A DNA stretch of 51,622 bases from Magnetospirillum molischianum DSM 120 (GTDB lineage Bacteria > Pseudomonadota > Alphaproteobacteria > Rhodospirillales > Magnetospirillaceae), in NCBI RefSeq assembly GCF_000294655.1, contig NZ_CAHP01000011.1, positions 2,972-54,593 on the forward strand, read 5' to 3'. This document shows, piece after piece, positions 8,630 through 17,540 of this stretch. The notes beneath the pieces were generated by a model. It did no database searches, had not been told where the DNA came from, and worked only from the letters and a program-made list of their open reading frames with translations. Made by a program: the position numbers and the translations under genes. How positions within the stretch are numbered: position 1 is the first letter of the stretch; every line of letters starts with the position of its first letter.

Positions 8630-9028
8630 ATGTTTCGCGCGGAATGGAAGACCGACTATGAAACGGGCCATCAAAGAATCGATTTCGAACACCGAATTTT
8701 TCTCGGCCTGATCATCCAGATCGAAGCAGAGCTGATGGCCGAAGCACCGATTGAAACAATCGGTCGCAGGCTCACCGAGTTGTATAAGTATGCTGATTTT
8801 CACTTTTACAGTGAAGAAAGCATCATGATAGAGCTATCCTTTCCAGAATATGAATTACACCGAAAGCTTCACATCGCCCTGCTTGAAGATTTAAGACGAT
8901 TTATGCTCTCGATGTCGATCGACCTGATCCGCCAGGCCGATCTGATCCGCTTCCTGGTCGATTGGTTCGCTCACCACACGACTCGCGAAGACATCAAGAT
9001 CGCCAACCTCGTCCGCTCCAGGGGCTGA
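8630..9028 (+). CDS. Bacteriohemerythrin, copy 2
   Basis: A 132-residue paralogue of the preceding gene, alignable without gaps over the domain (MFR-EWK-YETGH-RIDFEH start in both). The di-iron ligands are intact: His21, His58, Glu62, His77, His81, His116 and Asp121. ATG at 8630 follows GGGAG. The two copies differ mostly at surface positions and at the residues before the last His (SFH against AHH), so this is an old tandem duplication and both copies are probably functional. No signal peptide; cytoplasmic O2 binding is inferred. Confidence 0.92.
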   Translation: MFRAEWKTDYETGHQRIDFEHRIFLGLIIQIEAELMAEAPIETIGRRLTELYKYADFHFYSEESIMIELSFPEYELHRKLHIALLEDLRRFMLSMSIDLIRQADLIRFLVDWFAHHTTREDIKIANLVRSRG

Positions 9029-9065
9029 GGGCAGAGAAAATCTCCCCGTATCATCACGGCCGACC

Positions 9066-9096
9066 GTCAATTTTCTATCTTTAATAGAAAATTGAC
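9066..9096. promoter_or_regulatory. Perfect 13-bp AT-rich inverted repeat
   Basis: GTCAATTTTCTAT and ATAGAAAATTGAC flank a CTTTA loop: 31 nt, 13 perfect pairs, mostly A-T. It lies 38 nt after the second hemerythrin stop and about 165 nt before the DAHP synthase start. It lacks a U-run on either strand, so an operator is as likely as a terminator. Confidence 0.5.
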
Positions 9097-9262
9097 TTGG
9101 TAATAAAAAAATAAGTTGTCAACGTGCCGGGGTTGTGGCGCGATGCATTCACTACTGAACTGTGATCGAAAACGAAGACGGCAGACTGGAAAAGTTATTC
9201 CTCACGTCGTATAGAGGATGCTTTCCGTTTCGCGGTCGCGAAAAGCAGGAGACAAAGCTTCC

Positions 9263-10648
9263 ATGGCCGAACGTTGGTCGCCCGGCAGTTGGCGGGCAAA
9301 GCCGATCCATCAGGTTCCCACCTATCCCGACTCTGTGGCACTGGCCGAAGTCGAGCGGACGCTGGCCGATTATCCGCCGTTGGTGTTTGCCGGAGAAGCC
9401 AGACGACTGAAAGCGACGTTGGCCCAGGTCGCCGAGGGGCGCGCATTCTTGCTCCAGGGCGGCGATTGCGCCGAGAGCTTTGTCGAGTTCCGCGCCAATA
9501 CCATCCGCGACACCTTCCGGGTGCTGTTGCAGATGGCGGTGGTGCTGACCTATGGCGCCGCCATGCCGGTGGTGAAGGTGGGGCGCATGGCCGGGCAGTT
9601 CGCCAAGCCGCGTTCGGCCGACACCGAGACCATCGATGGCGTCACCCTCCCCAGCTATCGCGGCGACAACATCAACGGTATCGACTTCACCCCCGAATCG
9701 CGGATCCCCGATCCGCAACGGATGGTGCGGGCCTATAACCAATCGGCCTCGACGCTGAACCTGTTGCGCGCCTTCGCCCAGGGCGGCTATGCCGACCTGC
9801 ACACGGTGCACCAATGGACACTGGATTGTGTTGCCGGAACGCTACAAGCGGCACGCTATCAGGATTTGTGCACCCGCTTGGGCGAAACGCTCGACTTCAT
9901 GGAAGCTTGCGGGTTGACCTCGGACTCAGCCCCGCAAATCCGAGAGACCGACTTCTTCACCTCGCATGAAGCGCTGCTTCTCCCCTATGAAGAGGCATTG
10001 ACCCGCGTCGATTCGACTTCAGGCGATTGGTATGATTGCTCGGCTCACATGCTGTGGATCGGTGAGCGGACCCGCCAGATTGACGCCGCCCATGTCGAGT
10101 TCCTGCGCGGCGTGCGGAACCCGATTGGCTTCAAGATTGGCCCCGGCATCGCCCCGGACGATCTCCTGGCCCTGATCGAGCGACTGGACCCGGCCAACGA
10201 ACCCGGCCGTCTGACCCTGATCGTCCGCATGGGAGCCGCCCAGGTCGAAGCCAAGCTGCCCGCCCTGATCCGCGCCGTCCAACGCGAAGGCCGCAAAGTG
10301 GTGTGGTCGTGCGATCCCATGCACGCCAACACCGTGAAGGCGGCCACCGGCTTCAAGACCCGGCTGTTCGACTCGATCCTGGCCGAGGTCCGCGCCTTCT
10401 TCGCTGTCCACAAGTCCGAAGGCTCGCACGCGGGTGGCGTCCATTTCGAGATGACCGGACAAGATGTCACCGAATGTGTCGGCGGCATGACCGCGATCAC
10501 CGAGGCACGGTTGGGCGACCGCTATCACACCCACTGTGACCCCCGTCTCAATGCCACCCAGGCACTGGAACTGGCTTTCCTGATCGCCGAACAGCTTAAG
10601 GACGACCGGGCCACCGCCCGTGTCCTCGCCCACGCTCGGGCGCGCTAA
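9263..10648 (+). CDS. Class II 3-deoxy-7-phosphoheptulonate (DAHP) synthase
   Basis: This enzyme condenses phosphoenolpyruvate with erythrose 4-phosphate, the first step of the shikimate pathway, in the cytoplasm. The 461 residues match the plant/Mycobacterium-like type II family: [11 protein letters not shown] (metal-binding Cys), [49 protein letters not shown]-like block, [40 protein letters not shown] and [12 protein letters not shown] at 9263 ([11 protein letters not shown]) fits family starts and follows an AGGAG about 15 nt upstream; residues further upstream are not family-like. It is a single gene, ended by a strong terminator. No other aro gene is adjacent. Confidence 0.95.
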   Translation: MAERWSPGSWRAKPIHQVPTYPDSVALAEVERTLADYPPLVFAGEARRLKATLAQVAEGRAFLLQGGDCAESFVEFRANTIRDTFRVLLQMAVVLTYGAAMPVVKVGRMAGQFAKPRSADTETIDGVTLPSYRGDNINGIDFTPESRIPDPQRMVRAYNQSASTLNLLRAFAQGGYADLHTVHQWTLDCVAGTLQAARYQDLCTRLGETLDFMEACGLTSDSAPQIRETDFFTSHEALLLPYEEALTRVDSTSGDWYDCSAHMLWIGERTRQIDAAHVEFLRGVRNPIGFKIGPGIAPDDLLALIERLDPANEPGRLTLIVRMGAAQVEAKLPALIRAVQREGRKVVWSCDPMHANTVKAATGFKTRLFDSILAEVRAFFAVHKSEGSHAGGVHFEMTGQDVTECVGGMTAITEARLGDRYHTHCDPRLNATQALELAFLIAEQLKDDRATARVLAHARAR

Positions 10649-10659
10649 TCCAAAGTATG

Positions 10660-10698
10660 AAAAAGGCGGTGAAGCATATTCGCTTCACCGCCTTTTTT
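10660..10698. terminator. Strong, possibly bidirectional terminator
   Basis: AAAAAGGCGGTGAAGC pairs perfectly with GCTTCACCGCCTTTTT around a 6-nt loop. The T6 tract serves the DAHP synthase gene and the A5 tract could serve the convergent serB transcript. Confidence 0.92.
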
Positions 10699-10775
10699 CT
10701 GTCTGATCGGGTGACATGGGGGTCTTCAAGGCTCGGAGCGCCCTTCCCTGCCCCCCTTTCTTTAAAAACAATCAC

Positions 10776-10874
10776 TTACCGCATGATGTTGTCGCGCAGG
10801 ATGCAGTCCGAAACGCGGACACCATCGCGCCAACCGATCGTCTTACCGTCCATCGGTACGGCCAGATTGGCTTG
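10776..10874 (-). other. In-frame coding-like extension after serB stop
   Basis: Directly after the serB TGA the same frame stays open for 32 more codons to a TAA at 10776. It contains an ATG at 10853 that would give a 25-residue peptide beginning MDGKTIGWRDGVRV. The codons have the C/G third-position bias of the real genes around it, but no ribosome-binding site is visible. It could be a separate micro-ORF, the remnant of a longer serB, a read-through extension or chance in GC-rich DNA. Confidence 0.3.
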
Positions 10875-11789
10875 TCAGCTCAGACTGCCAAAAGAGGTGA
10901 CAATATCCTCGTCACGATAGCCTTGAGCATAAAGCAAAGCGGTCAGGTCGCCATGATCGATCCGGGCGCGAGCCTCGGCGGCAACGACGGGCTTGGCGTG
11001 GAAGGCCACCCCCAGCCCGGCTTCGCGCAGCATATCGAGATCGTTGGCACCGTCGCCCACCGCCACCGCCAGTCCGGTCGAAATCCCCAGTTCGGCCGCC
11101 GTGGCAATCAGGGTCGCCAGTTTGGTCTCGCGCCCGACAATCGGGGTTCCAACCTGCCCGGTCAGCCGCTGATCAGCAACAATCAGTTCGTTGGCGATGT
11201 CGCGATCGAAGCCACAAGACACCCGCACCCTTGCGGTGAAAAAACGGAAGCCACCTGAGACCAGTACGGCCATCGCCCCGTTCGCCTTCATCGTCGCGAC
11301 CAGGGAATGGGCACCGGGGGTGAAATCGATCCGCTCCCAGGTCGCTTCCAGGCATTTTTCCGGCAGCCCGGCCAGCAGCCCGACCCGCTCGCGCAGCGCC
11401 GCCTCGAACCCGATCTCGCCATTCATCGCCCGAGCGGTGATTCCAGCGATACGATCTTTCAGACCGGCGAAATCAGCCAGTTCGTCCAGGGTCTCGCCGG
11501 TGACCATCGTTGAATCCATATCGGCGACCAGCAGGCGCTTGCGCCGCCCTTCGGCGGGCTGGGCGACGACATCGACACCCCAACCTTCGAGAATTCGCAA
11601 CGACATTGCATCGGCATCACGAGGCGACAGGCCGGAAAAGCTCAGATCGCAGGCCCGATCGGGAGACAACCAGTCGGGCTGGCCGACCTCGGCCCCCAAC
11701 GCCCGCAATCCCCCTCGCACCTCAGACACCAACGAACCATCGAGACCGGACAAGCCATGTCCGGCGATCAGTGTCAGCACGTTTTCCAT
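10875..11789 (-). CDS. serB: Phosphoserine phosphatase
   Basis: Catalyses the last step of serine synthesis, phosphoserine to serine, in the cytoplasm. The 304 residues contain an N-terminal ACT-like regulatory segment (about 1-80) and a C-terminal HAD phosphatase. Motif I is DMDSTMVTGETLDELADFAG (nucleophile and acid/base Asp), motif II is VSGGFRFF, and motif III is VAVGDGANDLDML. ATG at 11789 gives the usual MENVLTLIAG start, with AAGGA 8 nt upstream; a longer frame upstream is not family-like. The coding frame continues open beyond the stop (see separate entry). It converges with the DAHP synthase gene. Confidence 0.95.
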   Translation of the reverse strand: MENVLTLIAGHGLSGLDGSLVSEVRGGLRALGAEVGQPDWLSPDRACDLSFSGLSPRDADAMSLRILEGWGVDVVAQPAEGRRKRLLVADMDSTMVTGETLDELADFAGLKDRIAGITARAMNGEIGFEAALRERVGLLAGLPEKCLEATWERIDFTPGAHSLVATMKANGAMAVLVSGGFRFFTARVRVSCGFDRDIANELIVADQRLTGQVGTPIVGRETKLATLIATAAELGISTGLAVAVGDGANDLDMLREAGLGVAFHAKPVVAAEARARIDHGDLTALLYAQGYRDEDIVTSFGSLS

Positions 11790-11995
11790 CGGGGGGGTCC
11801 TTGGAACGAAAGGCAGGTGGGGAGAAAGGCCACCCTTTACTGCGCACCGAGCCGCCTTGGCAAGCCTGAAGCCAGTTTCCGATTGTGACAATCCTCCCTC
11901 CCCGCGAAAAACAGGTCGGAAAGGACATGATCGATGTCGGCTGGCAAGATCAAAGGACAAAAAGCGGCGTGCGAAACCTCTGCGACAAGCCGCAA

Positions 11996-12019
11996 GCGGG
12001 AGCCGGAACCGGCTCCCGC
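11996..12019 (-). terminator. Hairpin downstream of tspO
   Basis: GCGGGAGCC/GGCTCCCGC, at least 9 perfect pairs, begins 9 nt after the tspO stop. The U-tract is poor, so termination strength is uncertain. Confidence 0.55.
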
Positions 12020-12028
12020 CGATAGAGA

Positions 12029-12517
12029 TCAGACCGTTTCGACGCGGATACCGAACGGACGGTTGAGACGGACCACCGCGAGGTTAAGAAACGCCGCGAA
12101 CGCCACCCACGCCAAATAGGGAGACAAAAACCACGCCGCATCCGGCGCAAACGGCGCGACACCGATGATCAGGGCCAGCACCGACAGCCACAAAAACACG
12201 ACTTCGATCAACGCCCAATCGGGACGACGCCAGCGAAAGAACAGTGGGTTCCACAAGATATGAAAGACACCGTTGATCGCAAACAGCGCGATGACGCGGG
12301 TGCGGGCGGCATCGTCGGGAGCTGCTTCCCACGCCAGAACGCCAGCCCAGGCCGCCAGCCCCAGGATGACCGCCCAGGCGGGACCAAACGCCCAATCCGG
12401 CGGCTGCCAGCTCGGCTTGCGCAAGGCCTGATACCACGGCCCGATCACGGTCAGGGCGCCGCCGATGCCGGCGATGGCGACGGCGCACAGCAAGGCTACG
12501 ATAATGGTAAGGGTCAT
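12029..12517 (-). CDS. tspO: TspO/MBR family tryptophan-rich sensory protein
   Basis: A 162-residue, five-helix membrane protein. Family marks seen: WYQALRKPSWQPPDWAFGPAW near the N-terminus, W-rich helices, and the N-x-x-F-x-x-LWNPLFF block. In Rhodobacter, TspO is an outer-membrane tetrapyrrole-binding protein that lowers pigment gene expression under oxygen, which fits a phototroph carrying bchE. ATG at 12517 (MTLTIIVALL) gives the family length of about 160; 15 basic residues upstream are excluded. Monocistronic. Confidence 0.92.
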   Translation of the reverse strand: MTLTIIVALLCAVAIAGIGGALTVIGPWYQALRKPSWQPPDWAFGPAWAVILGLAAWAGVLAWEAAPDDAARTRVIALFAINGVFHILWNPLFFRWRRPDWALIEVVFLWLSVLALIIGVAPFAPDAAWFLSPYLAWVAFAAFLNLAVVRLNRPFGIRVETV

Positions 12518-12690
12518 CTTGCGAATACTCCGGATAAGCTTCCCGTTAAGATGGTGTGGCACGCCCCCAGGGACAAGTCAATGAAACGGGCAGCGACGAC
12601 TCGCCAAAACCCCAGGCTTTCCGCGCCCCTTCAAGGAGGTATCATAATACCGCAAAGCTAAGTCATTGATTTAAAAGGAAAAGAAATGGA

Positions 12691-12718
12691 TTGACTCATA
12701 TCCCCCGTGTGGCATACT
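12691..12718 (+). promoter_or_regulatory. Promoter for rplM-rpsI
   Basis: TTGACT at 12691-12696 and CATACT at 12713-12718 are 16 bp apart, close to sigma-70 consensus, about 60 nt upstream of the rplM start. An AT-rich stretch (12655-12690) precedes it. Confidence 0.6.
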
Positions 12719-12776
12719 CCGCGCCCTCGACGCCGTGTTTGCCACGGTGACGTCAACTGGTTTTGCCGTGGGTGCC

Positions 12777-13235
12777 ATGAAGACCTATAACGCCAAACCG
12801 TCCGAAGTAGAAAAGAAGTGGGTTGTGATCGACGCGGACGGCGTCGTGCTCGGCCGTTTGGCTAGCATCATTTCGATGCGGCTGCGCGGCAAGCATCTCC
12901 CGACCTACACCCCGAATGTTGACATGGGCGACAACGTCGTCGTCGTCAACGCCGAGAAGGTCCGTCTGACCGGCAACAAGCTTGCCGCCAAGCGGTTCTA
13001 TTGGCATACCGGCCATCCGGGCGGCATCAAGGACCGCACGATCGGCCAGTTGCTCGGCGGACGCTACCCCGAGCGGGTCATCGTCAAGGCCGTCGAGCGC
13101 ATGATCACGCGTGGTCCGCTTGGCCGTCAGCAGATGAAGAACCTGCGCGTCTATGCCGGCGACACCCATCCGCACGAGGCTCAGCAGCCCGAAGTGCTGG
13201 ATGTCGGCGCGATGAATCCGAAGAACAAGAGGTAA
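12777..13235 (+). CDS. rplM: 50S ribosomal protein L13
   Basis: A 152-residue ribosomal large-subunit protein. The [22 protein letters not shown] start and the [22 protein letters not shown] and MNPKNKR end regions are diagnostic. ATG at 12777 is the family start, although no strong ribosome-binding site is seen just before it; the upstream in-frame extension is not conserved. It forms the standard rplM-rpsI operon, with 4 nt between the genes and a sigma-70-like promoter upstream. Confidence 0.97.
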   Translation: MKTYNAKPSEVEKKWVVIDADGVVLGRLASIISMRLRGKHLPTYTPNVDMGDNVVVVNAEKVRLTGNKLAAKRFYWHTGHPGGIKDRTIGQLLGGRYPERVIVKAVERMITRGPLGRQQMKNLRVYAGDTHPHEAQQPEVLDVGAMNPKNKR

Positions 13236-13239
13236 TCCC

Positions 13240-13704
13240 ATGGCCGATCTCTCCAGCTTGGCCGATCTTCAGGCCACGATTCCGGCCGGCCCCGTCCATG
13301 AGCGCAAGGTCGATTCTTTCGGTCGCGCTTACGCCACCGGCAAGCGCAAGAACGCGATTGCCCGTGTGTGGTTGAAGCCCGGCTCGGGCAAGATCACCGT
13401 CAACGGACGCGAGCTTCCGGTGTATTTCGCCCGCCCGGTCCTGCGCATGATCATCAACCAGCCGTTCCAGACCGCTCAGGTCGAAGGCCAGTTCGATGTG
13501 GTCTGCACCGTCACCGGTGGCGGCCTGTCGGGTCAGGCCGGTGCGGTTCGTCACGGCATCAGCCGTGCGCTGACCTTCTTCGACCCGGCCCTGCGCCCGG
13601 CCCTGAAGGCTGGCGGCTTCCTTACCCGCGATCCCCGCGTCGTCGAGCGTAAGAAGTACGGCAAGCACAAGGCCCGCCGGTCGACCCAGTTCAGCAAGCG
13701 CTGA
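13240..13704 (+). CDS. rpsI: 30S ribosomal protein S9
   Basis: A 154-residue small-subunit protein. The core [46 protein letters not shown] and the C-terminal [17 protein letters not shown], which reaches the P-site tRNA, are all present. The N-terminal extension of about 25 residues ([15 protein letters not shown]) is typical of alphaproteobacterial S9. It is co-transcribed with rplM and ended by a strong terminator. Confidence 0.97.
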   Translation: MADLSSLADLQATIPAGPVHERKVDSFGRAYATGKRKNAIARVWLKPGSGKITVNGRELPVYFARPVLRMIINQPFQTAQVEGQFDVVCTVTGGGLSGQAGAVRHGISRALTFFDPALRPALKAGGFLTRDPRVVERKKYGKHKARRSTQFSKR

Positions 13705-13735
13705 TCTCGGATCGCCGCAAGGCACGATGGATCAA

Positions 13736-13762
13736 GGGCCTGGAGCAATCCAGGCCCTTTTT
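13736..13762 (+). terminator. Intrinsic terminator after rpsI
   Basis: GGGCCTGGA-GCAA-TCCAGGCCC, a 9-bp perfect stem followed by TTTTT. Confidence 0.93.
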
Positions 13763-13786
13763 CTATGCGAAAGCCGACGCCGGAAC

Positions 13787-13822
13787 AAAAAACGCCCCCT
13801 TCTCCTTACGGAAAAGGGGGCG
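13787..13822 (-). terminator. Intrinsic terminator for cobQ
   Basis: On the minus strand CGCCCCCTT pairs with AAGGGGGCG and is followed by TTTTTT. It lies 80 nt past the cobQ stop, beyond repeat copy B. Confidence 0.88.
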
Positions 13823-13845
13823 GGCGCATCGGCAATGGCGGCTCG

Positions 13846-13880
13846 ATACCGGCCAACAGGTCAAATCCGGGGTTGGCCGG
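13846..13880. repeat. Dispersed inverted repeat, copy B
   Basis: ATACCGGCCAAC, core AGGTCAAATCCGGG, then GTTGGCCGG. It shares arms and GGTCAAA core with copy A and, in opposite orientation, with copy C. It lies 22 nt past the cobQ stop, between convergent rpsI and cobQ. Confidence 0.85.
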
Positions 13881-13901
13881 GGATCAGATCAAACGCAAAC
13901 T

Positions 13902-15470
13902 TTAGCGCGCCAGGGCGAGCAGAGCGTCAAGGTCGAGATTGGCTTCGCAATGATCGGCGAGCGCATCGAGAGCGGCTTCAATCCTGGCCTCGAAATCAAG
14001 CCCGGCGGCCTGAGCGCCGACCTGGCCCAACCAATGGCCACGGAAGGAATCCGAACCGAACAGACCATGGACGTAAGACCCCATCACCCGACCATCGGCG
14101 GAAACAGCGCCTTCGGGACGGGGGCCGTTGCCATGATCGAAGCTCAACCAGGGCCGCTCCAATCCAGGGCCGGACGTAACGCCCATATGCATCTCATAGC
14201 CGGTAACGCGACAGCCGCTGACGTGATCGGTAACGTCGAGATCGACCAGACGCTTGGCTCCGCCGATCACCGTCTCGATGTCGAGCAGGCCGAGACCTGG
14301 AGTCTCGCCCGGCGCTCCTTCGATTCCATCGGGATCGCGCACCATCGTCCCCAGCATCTGGAAGCCTGCGCACAGGCCGACGACGCGCCCCCCATGACGG
14401 ACATGGGCCAGGATATCGATGTCCCAACCATTACGACGTAACACGGCAAGATCGGTTCGGGTCGCCTTCGATCCGGGCAACACCACCACGTCGGTATCGG
14501 CCGGAATGGGATGACCGGGATGGACCCACACCACGCTTACCCCAGGTTCGGCGGCAAGCGGGTCGAGATCGTCGAAATTCGCGATCCGCGACAAGTGCGG
14601 CACGGCGATCTTCAGCCCTTTGCCCCCGGTCTCGGCAGGCCGTTCCAGCGCCAGGGAATCCTCGGCCGGCAGGCGATCGGCTTTGTCGAACCAGCGCAGC
14701 ACGCCCAGCATCGGCCATCCGGTGCGCTCGGTCATGATTTTACAGGCGGGTTCGAACAGCGAGAAATCGCCGCGGAACTTGTTGATGAGATAGCCGACAA
14801 CACGGGAGCGATCGGACTCGCTCAACAGATCGTAGGATCCAACGATCGCGGCCATCAGGCCACCCCGGTCGATATCACCCAGAATCACCACCGGAAGGTC
14901 GGCTGCCTCGGCGAAGCGCATATTGGTAATGTCGGAATCGCGCAGATAGATCTCGGCACCGCTCCCCGCCCCTTCCACCAGGACCAGATCGGCCTCGGCA
15001 GCCAAACGACGGAAGCTATCGAGCACTGCGGGAATCAGCTGGTGACGCATCTTGTGATAGAACCGCGCCGGGCAATTGCCCAACACCCGACCGCGCAAAA
15101 CCACCTGCGAGCCAATATCGGTCTGCGGCTTCAGCAGGACCGGATTCATGTGGATCGAGGGAGGCACCTTGCAGGCACGGGCCTGCACGGCCTGAGCACG
15201 ACCGATTTCTCCCGGAGGAGCGAACCCGTCGGGTCCGGGCGGCAGATCGCTATCGCTGGCAACGGCGGCATTGTTGCTCATGTTCTGCGCCTTGAACGGG
15301 CGCACCACCAATCCTCGCCGGGTAAAAGCCCGGCATAACCCTGCCACCACCATGCTTTTACCGACGTCGGACGCGGTTCCCTGGATCATCAAGGCACGGG
15401 CACGGCGCGGAAGATCCGGCGCGGCGGTGTATTCGACGGGGGCAAGAATCGGATCGGGGGACTCGGTCAC
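13902..15470 (-). CDS. cobQ: Cobyric acid synthase (glutamine-hydrolysing amidase)
   Basis: Adds four amide groups to adenosylcobyrinic acid a,c-diamide in cobalamin synthesis. About 522 residues. An N-terminal ATP-binding BioD-like domain starts at ALMIQGTASDVGKSMVVAGLCR (P-loop TASDVGKS), with FKAQNMSNNA, MNPVLLKP and VILGDIDRGG following. A C-terminal triad-type glutamine amidotransferase has the nucleophile in GLCAGFQMLG and the His in SYVHGLF. GTG at 15470 is chosen for its GGAG 8-11 nt upstream; an internal ATG at 15389 just before the P-loop strand is an alternative. Downstream of bchE on the same strand but separated from it by a terminator. Confidence 0.93.
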   Translation of the reverse strand: MTESPDPILAPVEYTAAPDLPRRARALMIQGTASDVGKSMVVAGLCRAFTRRGLVVRPFKAQNMSNNAAVASDSDLPPGPDGFAPPGEIGRAQAVQARACKVPPSIHMNPVLLKPQTDIGSQVVLRGRVLGNCPARFYHKMRHQLIPAVLDSFRRLAAEADLVLVEGAGSGAEIYLRDSDITNMRFAEAADLPVVILGDIDRGGLMAAIVGSYDLLSESDRSRVVGYLINKFRGDFSLFEPACKIMTERTGWPMLGVLRWFDKADRLPAEDSLALERPAETGGKGLKIAVPHLSRIANFDDLDPLAAEPGVSVVWVHPGHPIPADTDVVVLPGSKATRTDLAVLRRNGWDIDILAHVRHGGRVVGLCAGFQMLGTMVRDPDGIEGAPGETPGLGLLDIETVIGGAKRLVDLDVTDHVSGCRVTGYEMHMGVTSGPGLERPWLSFDHGNGPRPEGAVSADGRVMGSYVHGLFGSDSFRGHWLGQVGAQAAGLDFEARIEAALDALADHCEANLDLDALLALAR

Positions 15471-15520
15471 GGTCGGGTTCTCCGCTAGCGGTCTCAAAAG
15501 GACAGGATATAGAGGGGCTG

Positions 15521-15567
15521 AAAAGCAAAACCCCGCCGACCCCCGGAATAACCGGAGTTCGGCGGGG
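15521..15567 (-). terminator. Intrinsic terminator after bchE
   Basis: On the minus strand CCCCGCCGA...TCGGCGGGG with an inner CCGG/CCGG pairing is followed by TTTTGCTTTT. It ends the bchE transcript 25 nt past the stop, before cobQ begins. Confidence 0.85.
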
Positions 15568-15592
15568 ACTCTTTTGTACTCAGACCACCCAG

Positions 15593-17311
15593 TTAGATCT
15601 TGGCGACCTGGGTAGCGTCTTCCATCTGCTGCTTGCCACCGCCGCAAGCCATCATCGCCGCAGCTTCGGGCGAGTCGACATCGACGTGACCCGTCGGACG
15701 ATTGAACTCGTCATGCTCGTCCATCTGCTCGGTGCTGCCACCGCAGGCACGAGCCGCCAGGGCTGCGTCGAACAAATCCTGCTTGTTCTTCGGCATGCTC
15801 TTCCACTCGGCGGACGCTTCCATCGCATCCTCGCCACGCTTGCGCGACGTATCGAAGTGGAAATCGACGTTCTTCTTCGATTGCGGGCCCCAATACCCAG
15901 CCTTGCCGAGATCGTAGAACTTACGCTCGAACGCGCTCTTGAGGAACGCCTTGAGGCAGCCCCACAGGTAACGGCGACGGACGGGATCGCCCTTGGCGAA
16001 GGGATAGCTGAAGAACGACTTGTACATGTAGAAGCGACGATAGTTCGCCATCACACGGTCAAGCAGCTCGGCGCGTTCCATCGCGGCGGGCTTCATGATC
16101 GGGGTAACGAAATTGTACTTCTCAAAGTCGAACACTTCGACCTTGTCGCCCATCTCGCGATAGAGGTCCGAGAACGGCCACGGCGTGAACATCGACCAGT
16201 TGGCCATGTCCGGCTGCCAATCCATCGCCATCCGGTAGGTCTCTTCCAGCGTCTCGGGGGTCTCGTTGTCGAGACCGACGATGAACTGGGCCTCGGCGAC
16301 GATGCCGTTCTGACGCAGAAGCTGGATCGCGCGCTTGTTCTCGGCGACCGTGGTTTCCTTGTTGAACAGATCGAGGTTGAGCTGCGCCGCCGCTTCGGTC
16401 CCGAGCGAGATGTGGATCAGACCGGCCTTGCGATACATCGGGAGCAGATCTTCGTCGCGCAGGATGTCGGTAACGCGGGTGTTGATACCCCACAGAACCG
16501 GCAGATTGCGGGCGATCATCTCCTCACAGAACTCGATGAACTTCTTCTTGTTGATCGTCGGCTCTTCGTCGGCAAGGATGAAGAAGCCCACCTTGTGCTC
16601 GCGCACCAGGATTTCGATCTCATCGACCACTTTCTTGGGGTCGCGGACGCGATAATCGCGCCAGAACTTCCACTGCGAGCAGAACGAGCAGGTGAAGGGG
16701 CAGCCACGCGCCATATTCGGGCTGGCCACGCGGGTGCCGAGCGGGATGTAATTGTACTTATCCCAGTCGAGGATACTCCAATCGGCGACGATCGAATCGA
16801 CGTCCTTGATCGGCGGTTCGGCCGGGGTGGCAATGACCTTGGTATCCTGAATGAAGGCGATACCGTTGATCTGGCCGCGCGAATCAGGCCAACGTCCCTG
16901 ATCGATGGCACGGACCAGATTGAGGAACACCGCCTCACCTTCACCGCGGATGATCGCGTCGATCCAGGGAGCCTCGAACAGGATCTGCTGGTACATGAAG
17001 GTGCTGTGAATACCGCCCAGGACAGTGACGATATTCGGATTGATTTCCTTGGCGATCTCGAGAACGCGCTCGGCCTTGTAAATCGAAGGCGTGATCGCGG
17101 TGCAGCCGACGACATCGGGCTTCAGGGCGGTCAACTGGGCACGGAGTTGCTTCTCGCTCAGATCGTCGGTCATCGCGTCGATGAAGCGGATGTCGCTGTA
17201 CCCGTTGGCTTTCAGATAGCCAGCCAGGTAGGCGACCCAAGCCGGCGACCACTTGCCGGCGATCTCGGCTCCACCAGAATGGTAGTTGGGATGGACCAGT
17301 ACGATCCGCAT
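15593..17311 (-). CDS. bchE: Anaerobic Mg-protoporphyrin IX monomethyl ester cyclase, B12-binding radical SAM
   Basis: Forms the fifth ring of bacteriochlorophyll without oxygen, using a [4Fe-4S] cluster, SAM and cobalamin. The 572 residues begin [21 protein letters not shown] as in other BchE proteins. An N-terminal cobalamin-binding domain (about 1-150) precedes the radical SAM core with CxxxCxxC at Cys204, Cys208 and Cys211. The C-terminus carries two copies of ACGG(S/G)xxQM (Cys523 and Cys556, 33 residues apart). The ATG at 17311 has GGAGG 6 nt upstream. It is diverging from cobU-cobS-cobC and followed by cobQ, so enzyme and cofactor genes are grouped. It shows that the organism makes bacteriochlorophyll under anoxic conditions. 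Confidence 0.96.
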   Translation of the reverse strand: MRIVLVHPNYHSGGAEIAGKWSPAWVAYLAGYLKANGYSDIRFIDAMTDDLSEKQLRAQLTALKPDVVGCTAITPSIYKAERVLEIAKEINPNIVTVLGGIHSTFMYQQILFEAPWIDAIIRGEGEAVFLNLVRAIDQGRWPDSRGQINGIAFIQDTKVIATPAEPPIKDVDSIVADWSILDWDKYNYIPLGTRVASPNMARGCPFTCSFCSQWKFWRDYRVRDPKKVVDEIEILVREHKVGFFILADEEPTINKKKFIEFCEEMIARNLPVLWGINTRVTDILRDEDLLPMYRKAGLIHISLGTEAAAQLNLDLFNKETTVAENKRAIQLLRQNGIVAEAQFIVGLDNETPETLEETYRMAMDWQPDMANWSMFTPWPFSDLYREMGDKVEVFDFEKYNFVTPIMKPAAMERAELLDRVMANYRRFYMYKSFFSYPFAKGDPVRRRYLWGCLKAFLKSAFERKFYDLGKAGYWGPQSKKNVDFHFDTSRKRGEDAMEASAEWKSMPKNKQDLFDAALAARACGGSTEQMDEHDEFNRPTGHVDVDSPEAAAMMACGGGKQQMEDATQVAKI

Positions 17312-17540
17312 TGACAACCTCCGTGGGACAGTGCCATCGCCCCCCTCGGCGAGGGCTGCTTATAAGGCGGGAAACAATCCCACCTTGGGTGGTGCGTACT
17401 GTGTCCGGCCATATTCTGTCAATATCAAACTACCCTGGACACGGGGGAGACGCACTCGCGGCAAACCCGCAGAAAATGGAGGGAAACCGCACAGTTTAGG
17501 CTGGACTTTTTCGACTTCCTCGTTCCAGAGTTCGACGACC

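Noticed and set aside
15686-17314. 542-codon ORF on the + strand opposite bchE
   Set aside because: Mirror of bchE codons, rich in Arg/Asp/Leu as expected for antisense frames.
17312-17540. Cobalamin riboswitch between bchE and cobU
   Set aside because: I looked for the B12-box and conserved GCCACTG-type core on both strands and found only a partial GCACTG; not enough to call.
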